Source: Litorivivens sp041624475 (lineage in GTDB: Bacteria > Pseudomonadota > Gammaproteobacteria > Pseudomonadales > Spongiibacteraceae). From it: a stretch of DNA of 64,000 nucleotides. Shown piece after piece: positions 25,183-33,213 of this stretch. The notes beneath the pieces are model-generated. The model was not told the DNA's origin, made no database searches, and saw only the letters and a list, made by a program, of their open reading frames with translations. Both the position numbers and the translations under genes were made by a program. Every line of letters starts with the position of its first letter. Position 1 is the first letter of the stretch. The stretch spans positions 1-64,000 of the forward strand of contig NZ_JBFJUX010000016.1 in assembly GCF_041624475.1 (NCBI RefSeq), in the 5' to 3' direction.

Positions 25183-26436
25183 TCAGGCAAGGGCGAGTTG
25201 GCGATTGCGGGCCGTCCAGATCTCAATCATGGCACCTGTGCTGGCAGCGCTGTAGGCAGCGATCATGGCCAGCGCTACCGTGTTTGCACCCCATTGCGCG
25301 GTCAGGGCGATCATCAGGCTAAAGCCCAATGTGAACACGAGGGCAAGGCGGCTTTCCGCGGCAATCCTGTCGCTGGCTCGGTAGTAAACACTCGTGGCCT
25401 CAAACAGCATGCGTGGCAGGGCTGACAGGCACAGCAAGGTGACAAGCCAGCTGGCTTCGCGCCATTGCTCGCCAAAGACGATGGGGACGTAAAACGGCGC
25501 GGTGAGTGCCTGCACCAGCAGGGCTGGTGCGATGAAGGACATCCCCATCTTGAGGCTCTCGGCGTAAGTTGCTACCACATCTTTGCCCTCGCGCATGGCA
25601 TCGCAGAGGCGCGGAAACAGGGCCATATTGAAACCGTTGGTAATTGAGAGGCTGATACCCAGGCCAGCATTGCGGGCAAAGGCATAAAGCCCAAAGGCCT
25701 CGGCACCAAGCACCCGTCCCAGAATGAGCAGGTCTATCTGGTTACGGCCGTTTTTCAGCACTTCAGAAAACATGACATGACGCGAGTAGTCGCGCATGGT
25801 GCGCAGATCTTCACGGGAGAAGTGTAGCGCTGGCAGCCAGGTTTTACGCAGGTTCAGCCCGACCACCCACAGTACGGCTGCCGCAATCTTGGCGTAGACC
25901 ACACCCCATACGCCAAAGCCTGCAATAACCAAGGCTGCCGAGATCAGGTTGTCTGCGCCAACAGTCATTGCCATCAGCAGGCTGGTTTCCCGCATCCGGC
26001 TGGCCCGTTGCAGCAGGTTGAACTGCACCATCGCAAAGGGGTAAATCAGGTGGGTTACCGCCAACACGGTCAGCATCTCTGTCAGCATGGGCGAGTCATA
26101 AAACGTGCCTATCCAGCCAGCGCCAAAATACTGTAGGGCGAACATGATCAGCCCCACCCCCAAGTTGGCCCAGAACACAGAGCTGCAAATGGAATCCAGA
26201 CGTTCCGGTGTGGTTTTTACAATCAGGTTGCCGATGCCATTACTGGCAAGAATGCGAACGAGCTCGGCGCTGGCGATGGCCAGGGCGGCGAGGCCGTAGT
26301 CTGCTTGCGTCAGAAAGCGGGCCAGAATCAGCGTGGTGACCAGGCGTGATATACGAACCACCAATTCGCCGGCAGCCATCCAGCTGAAGTTGCGCATAAA
26401 GGGGTGATTCAGAAGATATTGTAATTTCGTTTTCAC
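25183..26436 (-). CDS. Wzx/MATE-like polysaccharide flippase
   Basis: 417 residues with about twelve membrane helices; polysaccharide-biosynthesis (RfbX/WzxC-like) family. Visible: the N-terminal FSWMAAGELVVRISRLV segment, FLTQADYGLAALAIA, and QFNLLQRASRMRETSLL as in WzxC-type flippases. It would move undecaprenyl-linked repeat units across the inner membrane for Wzy polymerisation. Single gene with its own sigma-54 promoter and a LuxO-type operator upstream. Confidence 0.87.
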   Translation of the reverse strand: MKTKLQYLLNHPFMRNFSWMAAGELVVRISRLVTTLILARFLTQADYGLAALAIASAELVRILASNGIGNLIVKTTPERLDSICSSVFWANLGVGLIMFALQYFGAGWIGTFYDSPMLTEMLTVLAVTHLIYPFAMVQFNLLQRASRMRETSLLMAMTVGADNLISAALVIAGFGVWGVVYAKIAAAVLWVVGLNLRKTWLPALHFSREDLRTMRDYSRHVMFSEVLKNGRNQIDLLILGRVLGAEAFGLYAFARNAGLGISLSITNGFNMALFPRLCDAMREGKDVVATYAESLKMGMSFIAPALLVQALTAPFYVPIVFGEQWREASWLVTLLCLSALPRMLFEATSVYYRASDRIAAESRLALVFTLGFSLMIALTAQWGANTVALAMIAAYSAASTGAMIEIWTARNRQLALA

Positions 26437-26500
26437 TGTATTGCTCTCATAGCTGCAGCTTGTTGATCAGGCGGTTGATGTGTTTGCTTGCCAGAACAAG

Positions 26501-26516
26501 AGCAAGATTGATGCCA
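26501..26516 (-). promoter_or_regulatory. Sigma-54 promoter of the flippase gene
   Basis: Minus-strand TGGCATCAATCTTGCT has GG-N10-GC spacing with TGGCAT and TTGCT elements. Expected start near 26490, about 54 bases before the start codon at 26436. Confidence 0.75.
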
Positions 26517-26578
26517 GAAAAAAACCTTTAAATTCAATGGCTGGCATGGCCTGGTAGCGCTGCTTTTTGCAAGGTGCT

Positions 26579-26591
26579 TTGCAAAATGCAA
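26579..26591. promoter_or_regulatory. LuxO-type operator TTGCAAAATGCAA (perfect)
   Basis: A perfect TTGCA-AAA-TGCAA palindrome, preceded by an overlapping imperfect copy at about 26567-26579 (TTGCA-AGG-TGCTT). It lies about 64 bp upstream of the flippase sigma-54 promoter and just after the stop of the secreted-protein gene at 26601. Confidence 0.65.
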
Positions 26592-26600
26592 TTTAAGTTG

Positions 26601-27098
26601 CTATTCGATCATCAAGGTCCACGCCCCGGTTGCACGTTCCCACACGGAATACTGGGGTTCGAGTGTTTCTGTATACCGCCAATTGACGGCGATGAGGCGG
26701 TCGGTGTCGTCAGGGATCATCAGGCGATAATTAGCCACACCGCTGGTCGATGTATTTAGAAGACAGCCGTCATAGTTCACCTCAAATCCGTTGCTGAGTC
26801 GCTCAAATTCCGAACAAACAGACAGGTAGCTGTCCTGGTCGGGTCTTTGCTTGATCACGATTTCCAGTACCCGGTCTGGCGTTTGGTCACCCTCGGGTAG
26901 AACGGTCATTGTCGACTCTGTTGAGTACTCAAGCCTCGGTTGCACGTTGAGGCGGCTGTTGTCGACAGGGGAGGTGTAGGGAAGGGTCTGGTCGATAGCG
27001 TAATTCACGTCAACTTTATCGTTGATATTTTCATTGCCGCCAACGGCTGCGAAAGCAAAAGCCAGTGGCAGCAGGGCCAGATGTTGCCGTGTTGTCAT
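26601..27098 (-). CDS. Small secreted protein, paralogue of its upstream neighbour
   Basis: 165 residues with a cleavable-looking signal peptide (HLALLPLAFAFAAVGG). GGAG 9 bases upstream supports the start. The C-terminal half aligns by eye with the protein at 27220: YLSVCSEF against HLSICTDY, a second Cys (YDGCLL against FSSCLV), IPDDTDRLIAV against VPGDVESLVAV, and a shared ending GAWTLMIE/QSWIVE. The two conserved Cys probably form a disulfide. Function unknown; likely an extracellular matrix or surface component, because it follows a LruC-protein gene in a sigma-54-controlled operon. Confidence 0.7.
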   Translation of the reverse strand: MTTRQHLALLPLAFAFAAVGGNENINDKVDVNYAIDQTLPYTSPVDNSRLNVQPRLEYSTESTMTVLPEGDQTPDRVLEIVIKQRPDQDSYLSVCSEFERLSNGFEVNYDGCLLNTSTSGVANYRLMIPDDTDRLIAVNWRYTETLEPQYSVWERATGAWTLMIE

Positions 27099-27219
27099 GA
27101 CCAGTCACTCCATTACTCTGTCTTACACTTGTTGCGTTGCGTGTATGGTCGTTTAATTCTATTAACTGACGGTGGAGATGCGCACTGCGCGGGAAGCTCC
27201 ACCATCACGACGTGAATCA

Positions 27220-27711
27220 TCATTCAACAATCCAGCTCTGTGCGGGTTCTCCGCTACTTTGTCTGGTGCGATAGATAGGTTCAGCGGGGGTGTCAAGGAG
27301 AAGGATAACTGCCACCAGCGATTCAACGTCACCGGGTACGGCCACTGTTGCTGTTACGTCAGGTGCGATGTTGGTTTTAACCAGGCAGCTTGAGAAGTCT
27401 ACGGCGATTTCGCCGTTTTCCTCTGTATAGTCAGTGCAGATCGACAAATGTGCTGAGCTGGCGCCAAAAGAGCTGGTGCTGGCTGTAACGGTAAGGTCGT
27501 AGTCCTGTTCGAGGTTGTAATTTGAGGGGACGACAAGCTCAGCTGTCGTGGCCGCCTCTTTGGGTATTGTCGGCGTTTCCTCAACTACGGTGGTTGTGAC
27601 TGTCGGCTGCTCAGCCGCGGGGGCACTGGCTTCTCCGCCGCCGCCGCCACCGCCACCGCAGGCTGCCAATATCAGGGTTAGTGAGCTAATCATTAAATGT
27701 TGAGTTTTCAT
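27220..27711 (-). CDS. Small lipoprotein with poly-Gly tether, paralogue of the 26601 protein
   Basis: 163 residues from ATG 27711 (GGAC 7 bases upstream; the ATG two codons earlier has no room for a ribosome site). The signal ends in the lipobox LAAC, followed by eight glycines as a flexible tether. The C-terminal domain (about 75-163) has two Cys and matches the 26601 protein. The start is 14 bases after the stop of the LruC-protein gene, so the two are cotranscribed. Function unknown. Confidence 0.7.
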   Translation of the reverse strand: MKTQHLMISSLTLILAACGGGGGGGGEASAPAAEQPTVTTTVVEETPTIPKEAATTAELVVPSNYNLEQDYDLTVTASTSSFGASSAHLSICTDYTEENGEIAVDFSSCLVKTNIAPDVTATVAVPGDVESLVAVILLLDTPAEPIYRTRQSSGEPAQSWIVE

Positions 27712-27724
27712 TGTCATGTCCTTT

Positions 27725-29818
27725 TTACTTGCGGAAGATATTTTTTGAGCGAGCGTTGCTTTTCTTGTACCAACCTTTATTGCTGGTGCCGCTGCTGGTT
27801 ACGTGTTCATGGAATTGTGGATAGGCCCACTTGATGTCCATGTATTCAAGGGGATGGTTCCAGTCGTAGGGGATATTCAACGCCCAGGGCATACCGTTTT
27901 CGTTGACGAAGTACTCGTCGCGAGCCGGATCAGAGGCGTCGTCGCCGCGCCCAAAGAAGTTTTGTTGAAAGGCTTCAGTTGGAGCTTTGTCTTTCAGGTG
28001 AATCTCAAAGCGGCGTCCAGGAGCCTCTCCGAAAACGTAGTTTCTCTCATAGCCTTCGGTCGCGAACAAAAAGGGGTCAAAGGGGAATTCATCGATGTCA
28101 TCGGCCTTAATGGCTCCGCTGACAGGGATGTTAATTTCGAAGCTCATTTGAATCCCGGAGCCACAGCCATCTTCGGTGCGGTAGTATTTACAGGCTTCAC
28201 CAGACGTTACGTAGTCTTGCAAATCCTGCGCAATAATCACGGTGGCATCTCGGCGTTCCGGCTCTACCGGGGAGTAGGGCTGCAGGAAGCCGTTCACGGT
28301 CAATGTGGTAGCGAGCGAATTAATTCCACTGGTAGGCAGGCCCGGAATGCGGAATGCAAAACCGTTGTGGTAGCTCGCCCCCATGGCAGCCACATGGCCG
28401 CTGATTTTGATGCTGGCGATATTATCCGCAACAGTGACAGTCTTGATGTTGTATTTAATAACGACATCATTCATGTCGTAGTCACCGGTGAGCGGCCAGT
28501 TGTCTTCAAACGCGAGTGTTGCGTAGCGATTGGCGCCCGGGTAAAAGGTCGTCAGCGTGTCTGCAGCCTCTACCGTCACTTTGTAATCTTCCACTTCCCC
28601 GTCTGCGACACCACCCGTCGCGGTCACGTGGTCGGGTGAGCTCAATCTAACCCGAAGCCAGGTCTCGCCAAGCAGTGTTTCTTTGGGTGCTTTGAAATGA
28701 ATCAGGTGTTTACCGGCATCAATGGTCTTATCGCTGATGACCTGTTCGTCGTCATCGAAAACACCGTTCTGATTCCAGTCTCCCCAGATGTTCAGCTCGC
28801 CCTTGGCGGAAGCTGTGACCTCAAAGTACGTATAGCGGTAGGGGGCGATGTTATTGATCAGGGCAACACCATCGTTTTGTTCGGTGGCTGACGCGCCGCC
28901 CTCCAGGTAGGCGTCAGGTTCGTAATTTACAGCCTCACCCAGGTACAGCGTGCCGTCACCGCGCCCGTGACGTGCGCCATTATTAGCGAATGAGGTGCCG
29001 TAGCTGTCTGGCGCACTGCCAAAGTCTGTGTCGGGCACTTCACTGACGTTAACCGGAGCAAGTGGGCATCGGGCGCCATCGTTGTTGCTGGATGACGGGC
29101 CATAGGAAAAAAGTTCTGCTTTGGGGGTGGGCTGTTGAGTGTCGATGCGATAGATATAGCCATCGCTATTGTTAGCAATGTAAAGGTTGCCGTTGATATC
29201 GAAATAGGTGCCACCGAAGTAGCCGTTAACGCCGGTATTGCCAACGTTGATTGCCGTTGCGGTCGCCACATTGATTTTCCAAAGATCACCATCCTTGTCG
29301 ACGGTGTAAGCCATTCCATCATAGGGGTGGAAAGACAGGTCAAAAATATCCAGCTCGAAGGCTTTTCCGGTGATAACCTGCGATGCCTTTAAAAAATCGG
29401 CTGCCGTGGGGTCGAGACTGATACGGTAAAGGCCCTTGTCGCTGCCTTTGCGATAAACGTAATAAGCATTTTCTGCGACAGCAATGTCGCCAGCGATGAA
29501 GTCGTGATCCGGTAAATCGCTGGGGAATAACAGCTCAGTGCGGTATTCAGCGTCGATTTTCACAATGGCCCGCAGTTTGTCGTTGTACGCATACAGATAT
29601 TGGTCGTGGGTGTTGAACGCCAGTGCATTCAGCTCCATGTCCGTCCACTCGGTTGGTGCAACATTCTGATAGAAGCCAGTCGACAGCTGAATGCCGTAGA
29701 GTTGGGCGTATTTGTCTTGAATCAGGAAGGCTTCGTCTGGGCAGGACGAAAAGGGCGTTGCCAGTGTCGGAAGGGCGCTAGCCAGTAGAAGCGCCGGTAT
29801 CAGTTTTTTTGGTTTCAT
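27725..29818 (-). CDS. Secreted GEVED and LruC domain protein
   Basis: 697 residues from ATG 29818 (GAGG 5 bases upstream; the ATG at 29857 lies upstream of the expected transcript start). Signal peptide ending near LPTLATPF. N-terminal propeller-like repeats (about 20-250) as in DUF6923-type proteins, a GEVED domain (about 300-430: WGDWNQNGVFDDDEQ and VADGEVEDYKVTVEA), and a C-terminal LruC domain (about 440-690: FEDNWPLTGDYDMNDVVIKY, GHVAAMGASYHNGFAFRI). These domains are known in large secreted proteins but have no settled function; the Asp-rich motifs suggest calcium binding. The near-perfect sigma-54 promoter and two LuxO-type operators indicate control together with the polysaccharide, so a matrix-protein role is likely. 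Confidence 0.82.
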   Translation of the reverse strand: MKPKKLIPALLLASALPTLATPFSSCPDEAFLIQDKYAQLYGIQLSTGFYQNVAPTEWTDMELNALAFNTHDQYLYAYNDKLRAIVKIDAEYRTELLFPSDLPDHDFIAGDIAVAENAYYVYRKGSDKGLYRISLDPTAADFLKASQVITGKAFELDIFDLSFHPYDGMAYTVDKDGDLWKINVATATAINVGNTGVNGYFGGTYFDINGNLYIANNSDGYIYRIDTQQPTPKAELFSYGPSSSNNDGARCPLAPVNVSEVPDTDFGSAPDSYGTSFANNGARHGRGDGTLYLGEAVNYEPDAYLEGGASATEQNDGVALINNIAPYRYTYFEVTASAKGELNIWGDWNQNGVFDDDEQVISDKTIDAGKHLIHFKAPKETLLGETWLRVRLSSPDHVTATGGVADGEVEDYKVTVEAADTLTTFYPGANRYATLAFEDNWPLTGDYDMNDVVIKYNIKTVTVADNIASIKISGHVAAMGASYHNGFAFRIPGLPTSGINSLATTLTVNGFLQPYSPVEPERRDATVIIAQDLQDYVTSGEACKYYRTEDGCGSGIQMSFEINIPVSGAIKADDIDEFPFDPFLFATEGYERNYVFGEAPGRRFEIHLKDKAPTEAFQQNFFGRGDDASDPARDEYFVNENGMPWALNIPYDWNHPLEYMDIKWAYPQFHEHVTSSGTSNKGWYKKSNARSKNIFRK

Positions 29819-29862
29819 TGCAGCCTCACAGTTAAGTGTGTGTTTCGATTTGAGCACTTGTT

Positions 29863-29878
29863 TGCACGAGGCGTGCCA
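29863..29878 (-). promoter_or_regulatory. Sigma-54 promoter of the LruC-protein operon (near-perfect)
   Basis: Minus-strand TGGCACGCCTCGTGCA followed by A matches TGGCACG-N4-TTGCW at all but one core position. Expected start near 29852, 34 bases before the chosen start codon. Confidence 0.85.
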
Positions 29879-29933
29879 GAGAATAAAAAACTAGTTATAT
29901 CAGTTGGTTGCGATATTTTTGGGTGGTGTTTAT

Positions 29934-29988
29934 TTGCAATTTGCAAATGCACAGGGGGAGAAATACCCTCGGGAATTGCAATTTGCGA
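29934..29988. promoter_or_regulatory. Two LuxO-type operators upstream of the LruC-protein operon
   Basis: 29934-29946 is TTGCA-ATT-TGCAA (perfect) and 29976-29988 is TTGCA-ATT-TGCGA (one change); their starts are 42 bp apart, four helical turns. They lie about 57 and 99 bp upstream of the sigma-54 promoter. The second abuts the stop codon of the glycosyltransferase gene at 29990. Confidence 0.75.
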
Positions 29989-29989
29989 A

Positions 29990-30751
29990 TCATTTTGCGT
30001 TGGTGGGGTTTGTTAACAGGGGAAAGTGGCTCAATGCACAATCGGTGAGTCGGGGCAGTTGTTGCTTAATGGTCCTGCGATTATTTTCCAATCGCTTCAC
30101 TCGTCTGAGCAGGTTCGCCAATTTGCCGAACAGGACTGCAGGTATCTGGCGGGAGGGTGGCACCGGGAATTCTGCGCGCAGCGGGCCTGCGCTGTAATGG
30201 CGAATATAATCCGCGAGTTCTGCACTGTGGTTATTGTTCCACAAGGGTGGGAGTTCCTGGAAGCCGTCCCAGCGGGTTAGAAAATGAATGATGTGGCCGT
30301 TTTCGCCCCAGCCAACGTCATCGGCTTCTGGCAGGGTGCAATCGATGTTGTCGAGAATCTGACTAAGCATAAGCTTGGCGGGCCCTGCCGACGTAAACAG
30401 CAGCACACCTGAATTAATTCGTCCGCTGAAGCCCTGCGCCGCGTAGATATACTTTCCGGGCTTGATCAGGGTGTCGAGCGATGGAGTGTTTTCACGAATT
30501 CGGGCATCGGCGTCTACATAGAAAACGCGATCGTAGCCTGCTTCCAGTGCGTTCAGCGCCAGGCTGAGTTTAAGCCAGGCCGTTTCCAGGCCAAGTGCAT
30601 TGATTCGGGGGCGGTTTACGCATACGTATTGATAGCCATGGCGTTGGGCGTAGCGTCGCTGGCTGCGGATCAATTCTCCATAGCGCCAGTGATAGCCATT
30701 CAGGGCTACCGTAAAAACCAGAGTTTTGCTGGCTACCGGCGTATTCATCAT
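29990..30751 (-). CDS. Glycosyltransferase with DXD motif (GT34/galactosyl-transferase-like)
   Basis: 253 residues. Visible: LVFTVALNGYHWRYGELIRSQ, the acceptor-site segment AWLKLSLALNALEAGYDRV, the metal-binding DAD in VFYVDADARI, INSGVLLFTSAG, and a late WNNNHSAELADYIRHY. This is the pattern of the GMA12/MNN10-type (GT34) family. Its own promoter was not identified, so it may not belong to the sigma-54 regulon. It is the outermost polysaccharide gene of the locus. Confidence 0.75.
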   Translation of the reverse strand: MMNTPVASKTLVFTVALNGYHWRYGELIRSQRRYAQRHGYQYVCVNRPRINALGLETAWLKLSLALNALEAGYDRVFYVDADARIRENTPSLDTLIKPGKYIYAAQGFSGRINSGVLLFTSAGPAKLMLSQILDNIDCTLPEADDVGWGENGHIIHFLTRWDGFQELPPLWNNNHSAELADYIRHYSAGPLRAEFPVPPSRQIPAVLFGKLANLLRRVKRLENNRRTIKQQLPRLTDCALSHFPLLTNPTNAK

Positions 30752-30858
30752 TTAATCATTGCTGATTTGTCAGGTTGCGGCAAGTAACGCTTCGGCTTTT
30801 AACCGATAAATGCAGTAGAATTTAACTTTCTAAATCAGTTTTAGCGCGGGTAGTTCAT

Positions 30859-31395
30859 ATGGCAACGCTTCAGGAGCAGTTACTCAAGGCCGGTATCGTT
30901 GACGAAAAAAAGGCCAAGCAGCTCAAGAAAGAAAAACGCAAGGCCGCCAAGCAGCCTAAGGGGCAGGTTCAGATCGATGAAAGTAAAGCTGCGGCCGCAC
31001 GCGCTTTGGCAGAGAAAGCGGAGCGTGACCGCGAGCTGAACCGGAAGCGTCAGGCCGAGGTCGAGAAAAAGGCGATTCAGGCACAGATCACGCAATTGAT
31101 AAGCACCCACAAACTTGATCGCAGAGGCGGCGAGCTGTCCTATCAGTTTGTGGACGGTAAAAAGATCAAAAAGCTCTATGTCACCAATGACCTACAGACC
31201 CAGTTGACGCGCGGTCAGATAGCCATCGTCAAACAAGGCGAGACCTACGAGCTGGTGCCGGCAACTGTGGCGGAAAAGATCAAGCAGCGCGATGAAAGCC
31301 GGGTGCTGGTGTTGCATGACAAGTCTGCCAGTCAGACGGTGGACGAAGACGATCCCTATGCGGATTACCAGATTCCCGACGACCTGATGTGGTGA
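30859..31395 (+). CDS. DUF2058 family protein
   Basis: 178 residues matching the DUF2058 (YaiL-like) family of gammaproteobacteria: MATLQEQLLKAGIVDEKKAK, a long Lys/Arg/Ala/Glu-rich coiled helix (about 15-75), and a compact C-terminal domain (HKLDRRGGELSYQFVDGKKI, YELVPATVAEKIKQRD). Such proteins are thought to associate with nucleic acid, but the role is unproven. It is divergent from the glycosyltransferase gene and marks the end of the polysaccharide region. Confidence 0.85.
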   Translation: MATLQEQLLKAGIVDEKKAKQLKKEKRKAAKQPKGQVQIDESKAAAARALAEKAERDRELNRKRQAEVEKKAIQAQITQLISTHKLDRRGGELSYQFVDGKKIKKLYVTNDLQTQLTRGQIAIVKQGETYELVPATVAEKIKQRDESRVLVLHDKSASQTVDEDDPYADYQIPDDLMW

Positions 31396-31422
31396 GTTTG
31401 CGTTTGGGTGCCGGCCGCTGAA

Positions 31423-33165
31423 CTATTGCTGATCCGGTGGCGGCGAGAGTTTCAGGCCCACCGCGCTGATGCCACTCGCGTCCAGCTTTCTGACCACAAA
31501 ACGCAGGTGCCCCATCGACAGCCTGTCGCCTACCACCGGGCGATTATGGAAATGCCGGCTCAGGTAGTGCCCTATGGTTTCCTGTCGATCCTGTGCCGCC
31601 ACGCGCACGCCGTATATCTCGGCCAGATCGCCCAGCGTTGCCTGGGGTGAGATAACAAATTCCCCGAAGAACGAGGTTTGGGCCTGCTGTTGGCTTTCCA
31701 GTGTCTCGAGCGGCGCAAACAGGGCGCCGATGGCGCTGATTGGCTCACTGGCGAGTATCATCACATGATCCTCGGGCTCCAAAGTGGCTTTCTGCGCGGC
31801 ACTTTGAAAAACACCATCGCGAACAATGCCTATCGTCTGGGTACCTTCACCGGCGGGCAGACGATTAATCGCCATGCCATTGGCCTTGCAGCCGGAAATG
31901 ACCTGGTAGAGATGCAGTGTCTTACCCTGTTCACTGGGCAACACCACCTGAAAATGGGCCGGATCATTGTTCTGCTCTGGCACCAGAATACGCAGGGATC
32001 TAGCCACAGCGGCGATCGACCAGCCCTGCAGAATCAGCGACACCAGTACCACCACAAACACCAGCTCAAACACGAGATCAGTGCTTTCCAGCCCGGCCAG
32101 TGAGGGATAGAGGGCGAGAATGATGGGCACCGCACCGCGCAAACCACACCAGCTGATAAACAGTTGCTCGCGCACTGGAAAGTGAAACGGTAGCAGCGAC
32201 AGGGCCACGCTGAGGGGGCGGGCGATAAAAATCAGCACCAGCGCAATGGCAATCGCCGGCGCAATAACCGGCGTCATATGGCTGGGTGTAATCAGCAGGC
32301 CCAGCATAAGGAACATGCCTATCTGACTGAGCCAGGCAATGCCGTCGTGAAAACGGTGAATATCCTTGCTGAAGGGTAGCGAGCTGTTGCCGATGATCAC
32401 TCCAAATACGTATACCGCGAGAAACCCACTGCCGTTGATCAGGCTGGTCAAACCGAACACGCTCAAGCCTGCGGCCAGCACGGCAAGTGGGTAGAGAGAG
32501 CTGGGCAGTTCCAATCTGAGCAGTAACCAGCGGAAGCAAAATCCACCGGCCAGCCCCAGAACCATGCCCAGGCCCATTTGCTGAATAAAAAAGGTGACGA
32601 GCGCGCTGAAGTTCAGTGCGCCACCTTTTGACAGCAGCTGCACAAGAATGACGGTCAGAAAGATAGCCATCGGGTCGTTGGTGCCCGATTCAACCTCCAG
32701 TGTGGCACTGGTTCGCTCTTTCAGGTGAATACCTGCAGAACCTAACAGGCCAAAAACTGCCGCCGCGTCGGTTGAGCCGACAATGGCGCCCACCAGAAAG
32801 GACTCCGGCCAGGGCAGGCCCAGAATCCAGTGCACGGCGAGGCCGGTGATGGCGGCAGTACCGATTACCCCCACGGTGGCCAGCGACAGGGCGGGTTTCA
32901 GGCTGACCCGAAAGGCTTCGCGGCGTGTGCCGAGGCCGCCGTCCAGGAGAATAATAGCCAGCGCCAGGTTGCCCAGCACAAAGGCCAGACCAACGTCATT
33001 AAAGTGAATGCCGCCGGGGCCGTCTTCGCCGGCGAGCATACCCAGCACCAGAAAGACCAGCAGAATCGGCGCACCCAGTTTGCGCGACACCACGCTGGCA
33101 AAAATGCTCAATAGGGCCAGCAGGGCACCGACAAAAATAATCTGGCTGGAAAACTCAAGTGTCAT
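31423..33165 (-). CDS. nhaP2: Potassium/proton antiporter, NhaP2/CvrA type
   Basis: 580 residues. An N-terminal CPA1 Na+/H+ exchanger domain with about twelve helices (1-390), including LAGEDGPGG, the AIVGSTDAAAVFGLL and LEVESGTNDPMAIFLT motifs that carry the ion-binding Asp residues, and SWCGLRGAVPIILALYP. A TrkA-C-like regulatory domain (about 415-500) and a C-terminal CorC/HlyC-like part (about 500-575) follow. The length agrees with E. coli CvrA (about 578). It exports K+ in exchange for protons. Transcribed after secDF, separated by a hairpin. Confidence 0.88.
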   Translation of the reverse strand: MTLEFSSQIIFVGALLALLSIFASVVSRKLGAPILLVFLVLGMLAGEDGPGGIHFNDVGLAFVLGNLALAIILLDGGLGTRREAFRVSLKPALSLATVGVIGTAAITGLAVHWILGLPWPESFLVGAIVGSTDAAAVFGLLGSAGIHLKERTSATLEVESGTNDPMAIFLTVILVQLLSKGGALNFSALVTFFIQQMGLGMVLGLAGGFCFRWLLLRLELPSSLYPLAVLAAGLSVFGLTSLINGSGFLAVYVFGVIIGNSSLPFSKDIHRFHDGIAWLSQIGMFLMLGLLITPSHMTPVIAPAIAIALVLIFIARPLSVALSLLPFHFPVREQLFISWCGLRGAVPIILALYPSLAGLESTDLVFELVFVVVLVSLILQGWSIAAVARSLRILVPEQNNDPAHFQVVLPSEQGKTLHLYQVISGCKANGMAINRLPAGEGTQTIGIVRDGVFQSAAQKATLEPEDHVMILASEPISAIGALFAPLETLESQQQAQTSFFGEFVISPQATLGDLAEIYGVRVAAQDRQETIGHYLSRHFHNRPVVGDRLSMGHLRFVVRKLDASGISAVGLKLSPPPDQQ

Positions 33166-33187
33166 GCCGGGACAAATCCAAAAGCGG

Positions 33188-33207
33188 GCACCGCCGGGCG
33201 GCGGTGC
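33188..33207 (-). terminator. Hairpin after secDF
   Basis: GCACCGCC and GGCGGTGC form an 8-bp GC-rich stem with a 4-base loop; on the minus strand it is followed by CCCGCTTTTGG. It lies 6 bases past the secDF stop and just before the antiporter start. Only four Ts follow, so termination may be partial. Confidence 0.45.
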
Positions 33208-33213
33208 GCAAAA

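Noticed and set aside
27168..27204. Terminator hairpin (GGTGGAG / CTCCACC) between the two small secreted-protein genes
   Set aside because: The loop is long (about 19 bases), no T-run follows on the minus strand, and the genes appear cotranscribed; it may only be an attenuating structure.
27635..27662. Trinucleotide repeat (CCG/CCA) as a CRISPR or phase-variation tract
   Set aside because: It encodes the poly-Gly tether of the lipoprotein; triplet changes would keep the frame, and there are no spacers.
7560..29990. Qrr-like small RNAs downstream of the LuxO-type sigma-54 promoters
   Set aside because: Each promoter lies only about 20-60 bases (by expected transcript start) from a protein start codon, with no hairpin and T-run in between; an sRNA of about 100 bases does not fit.
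14913..30751. PEP-CTERM/exosortase exopolysaccharide system
   Set aside because: No exosortase, PrsK/PrsR-type pair or PEP-CTERM tail is visible; the regulator is LuxO-like and the exporter and co-polymerase are generic Wza/Wzz types.
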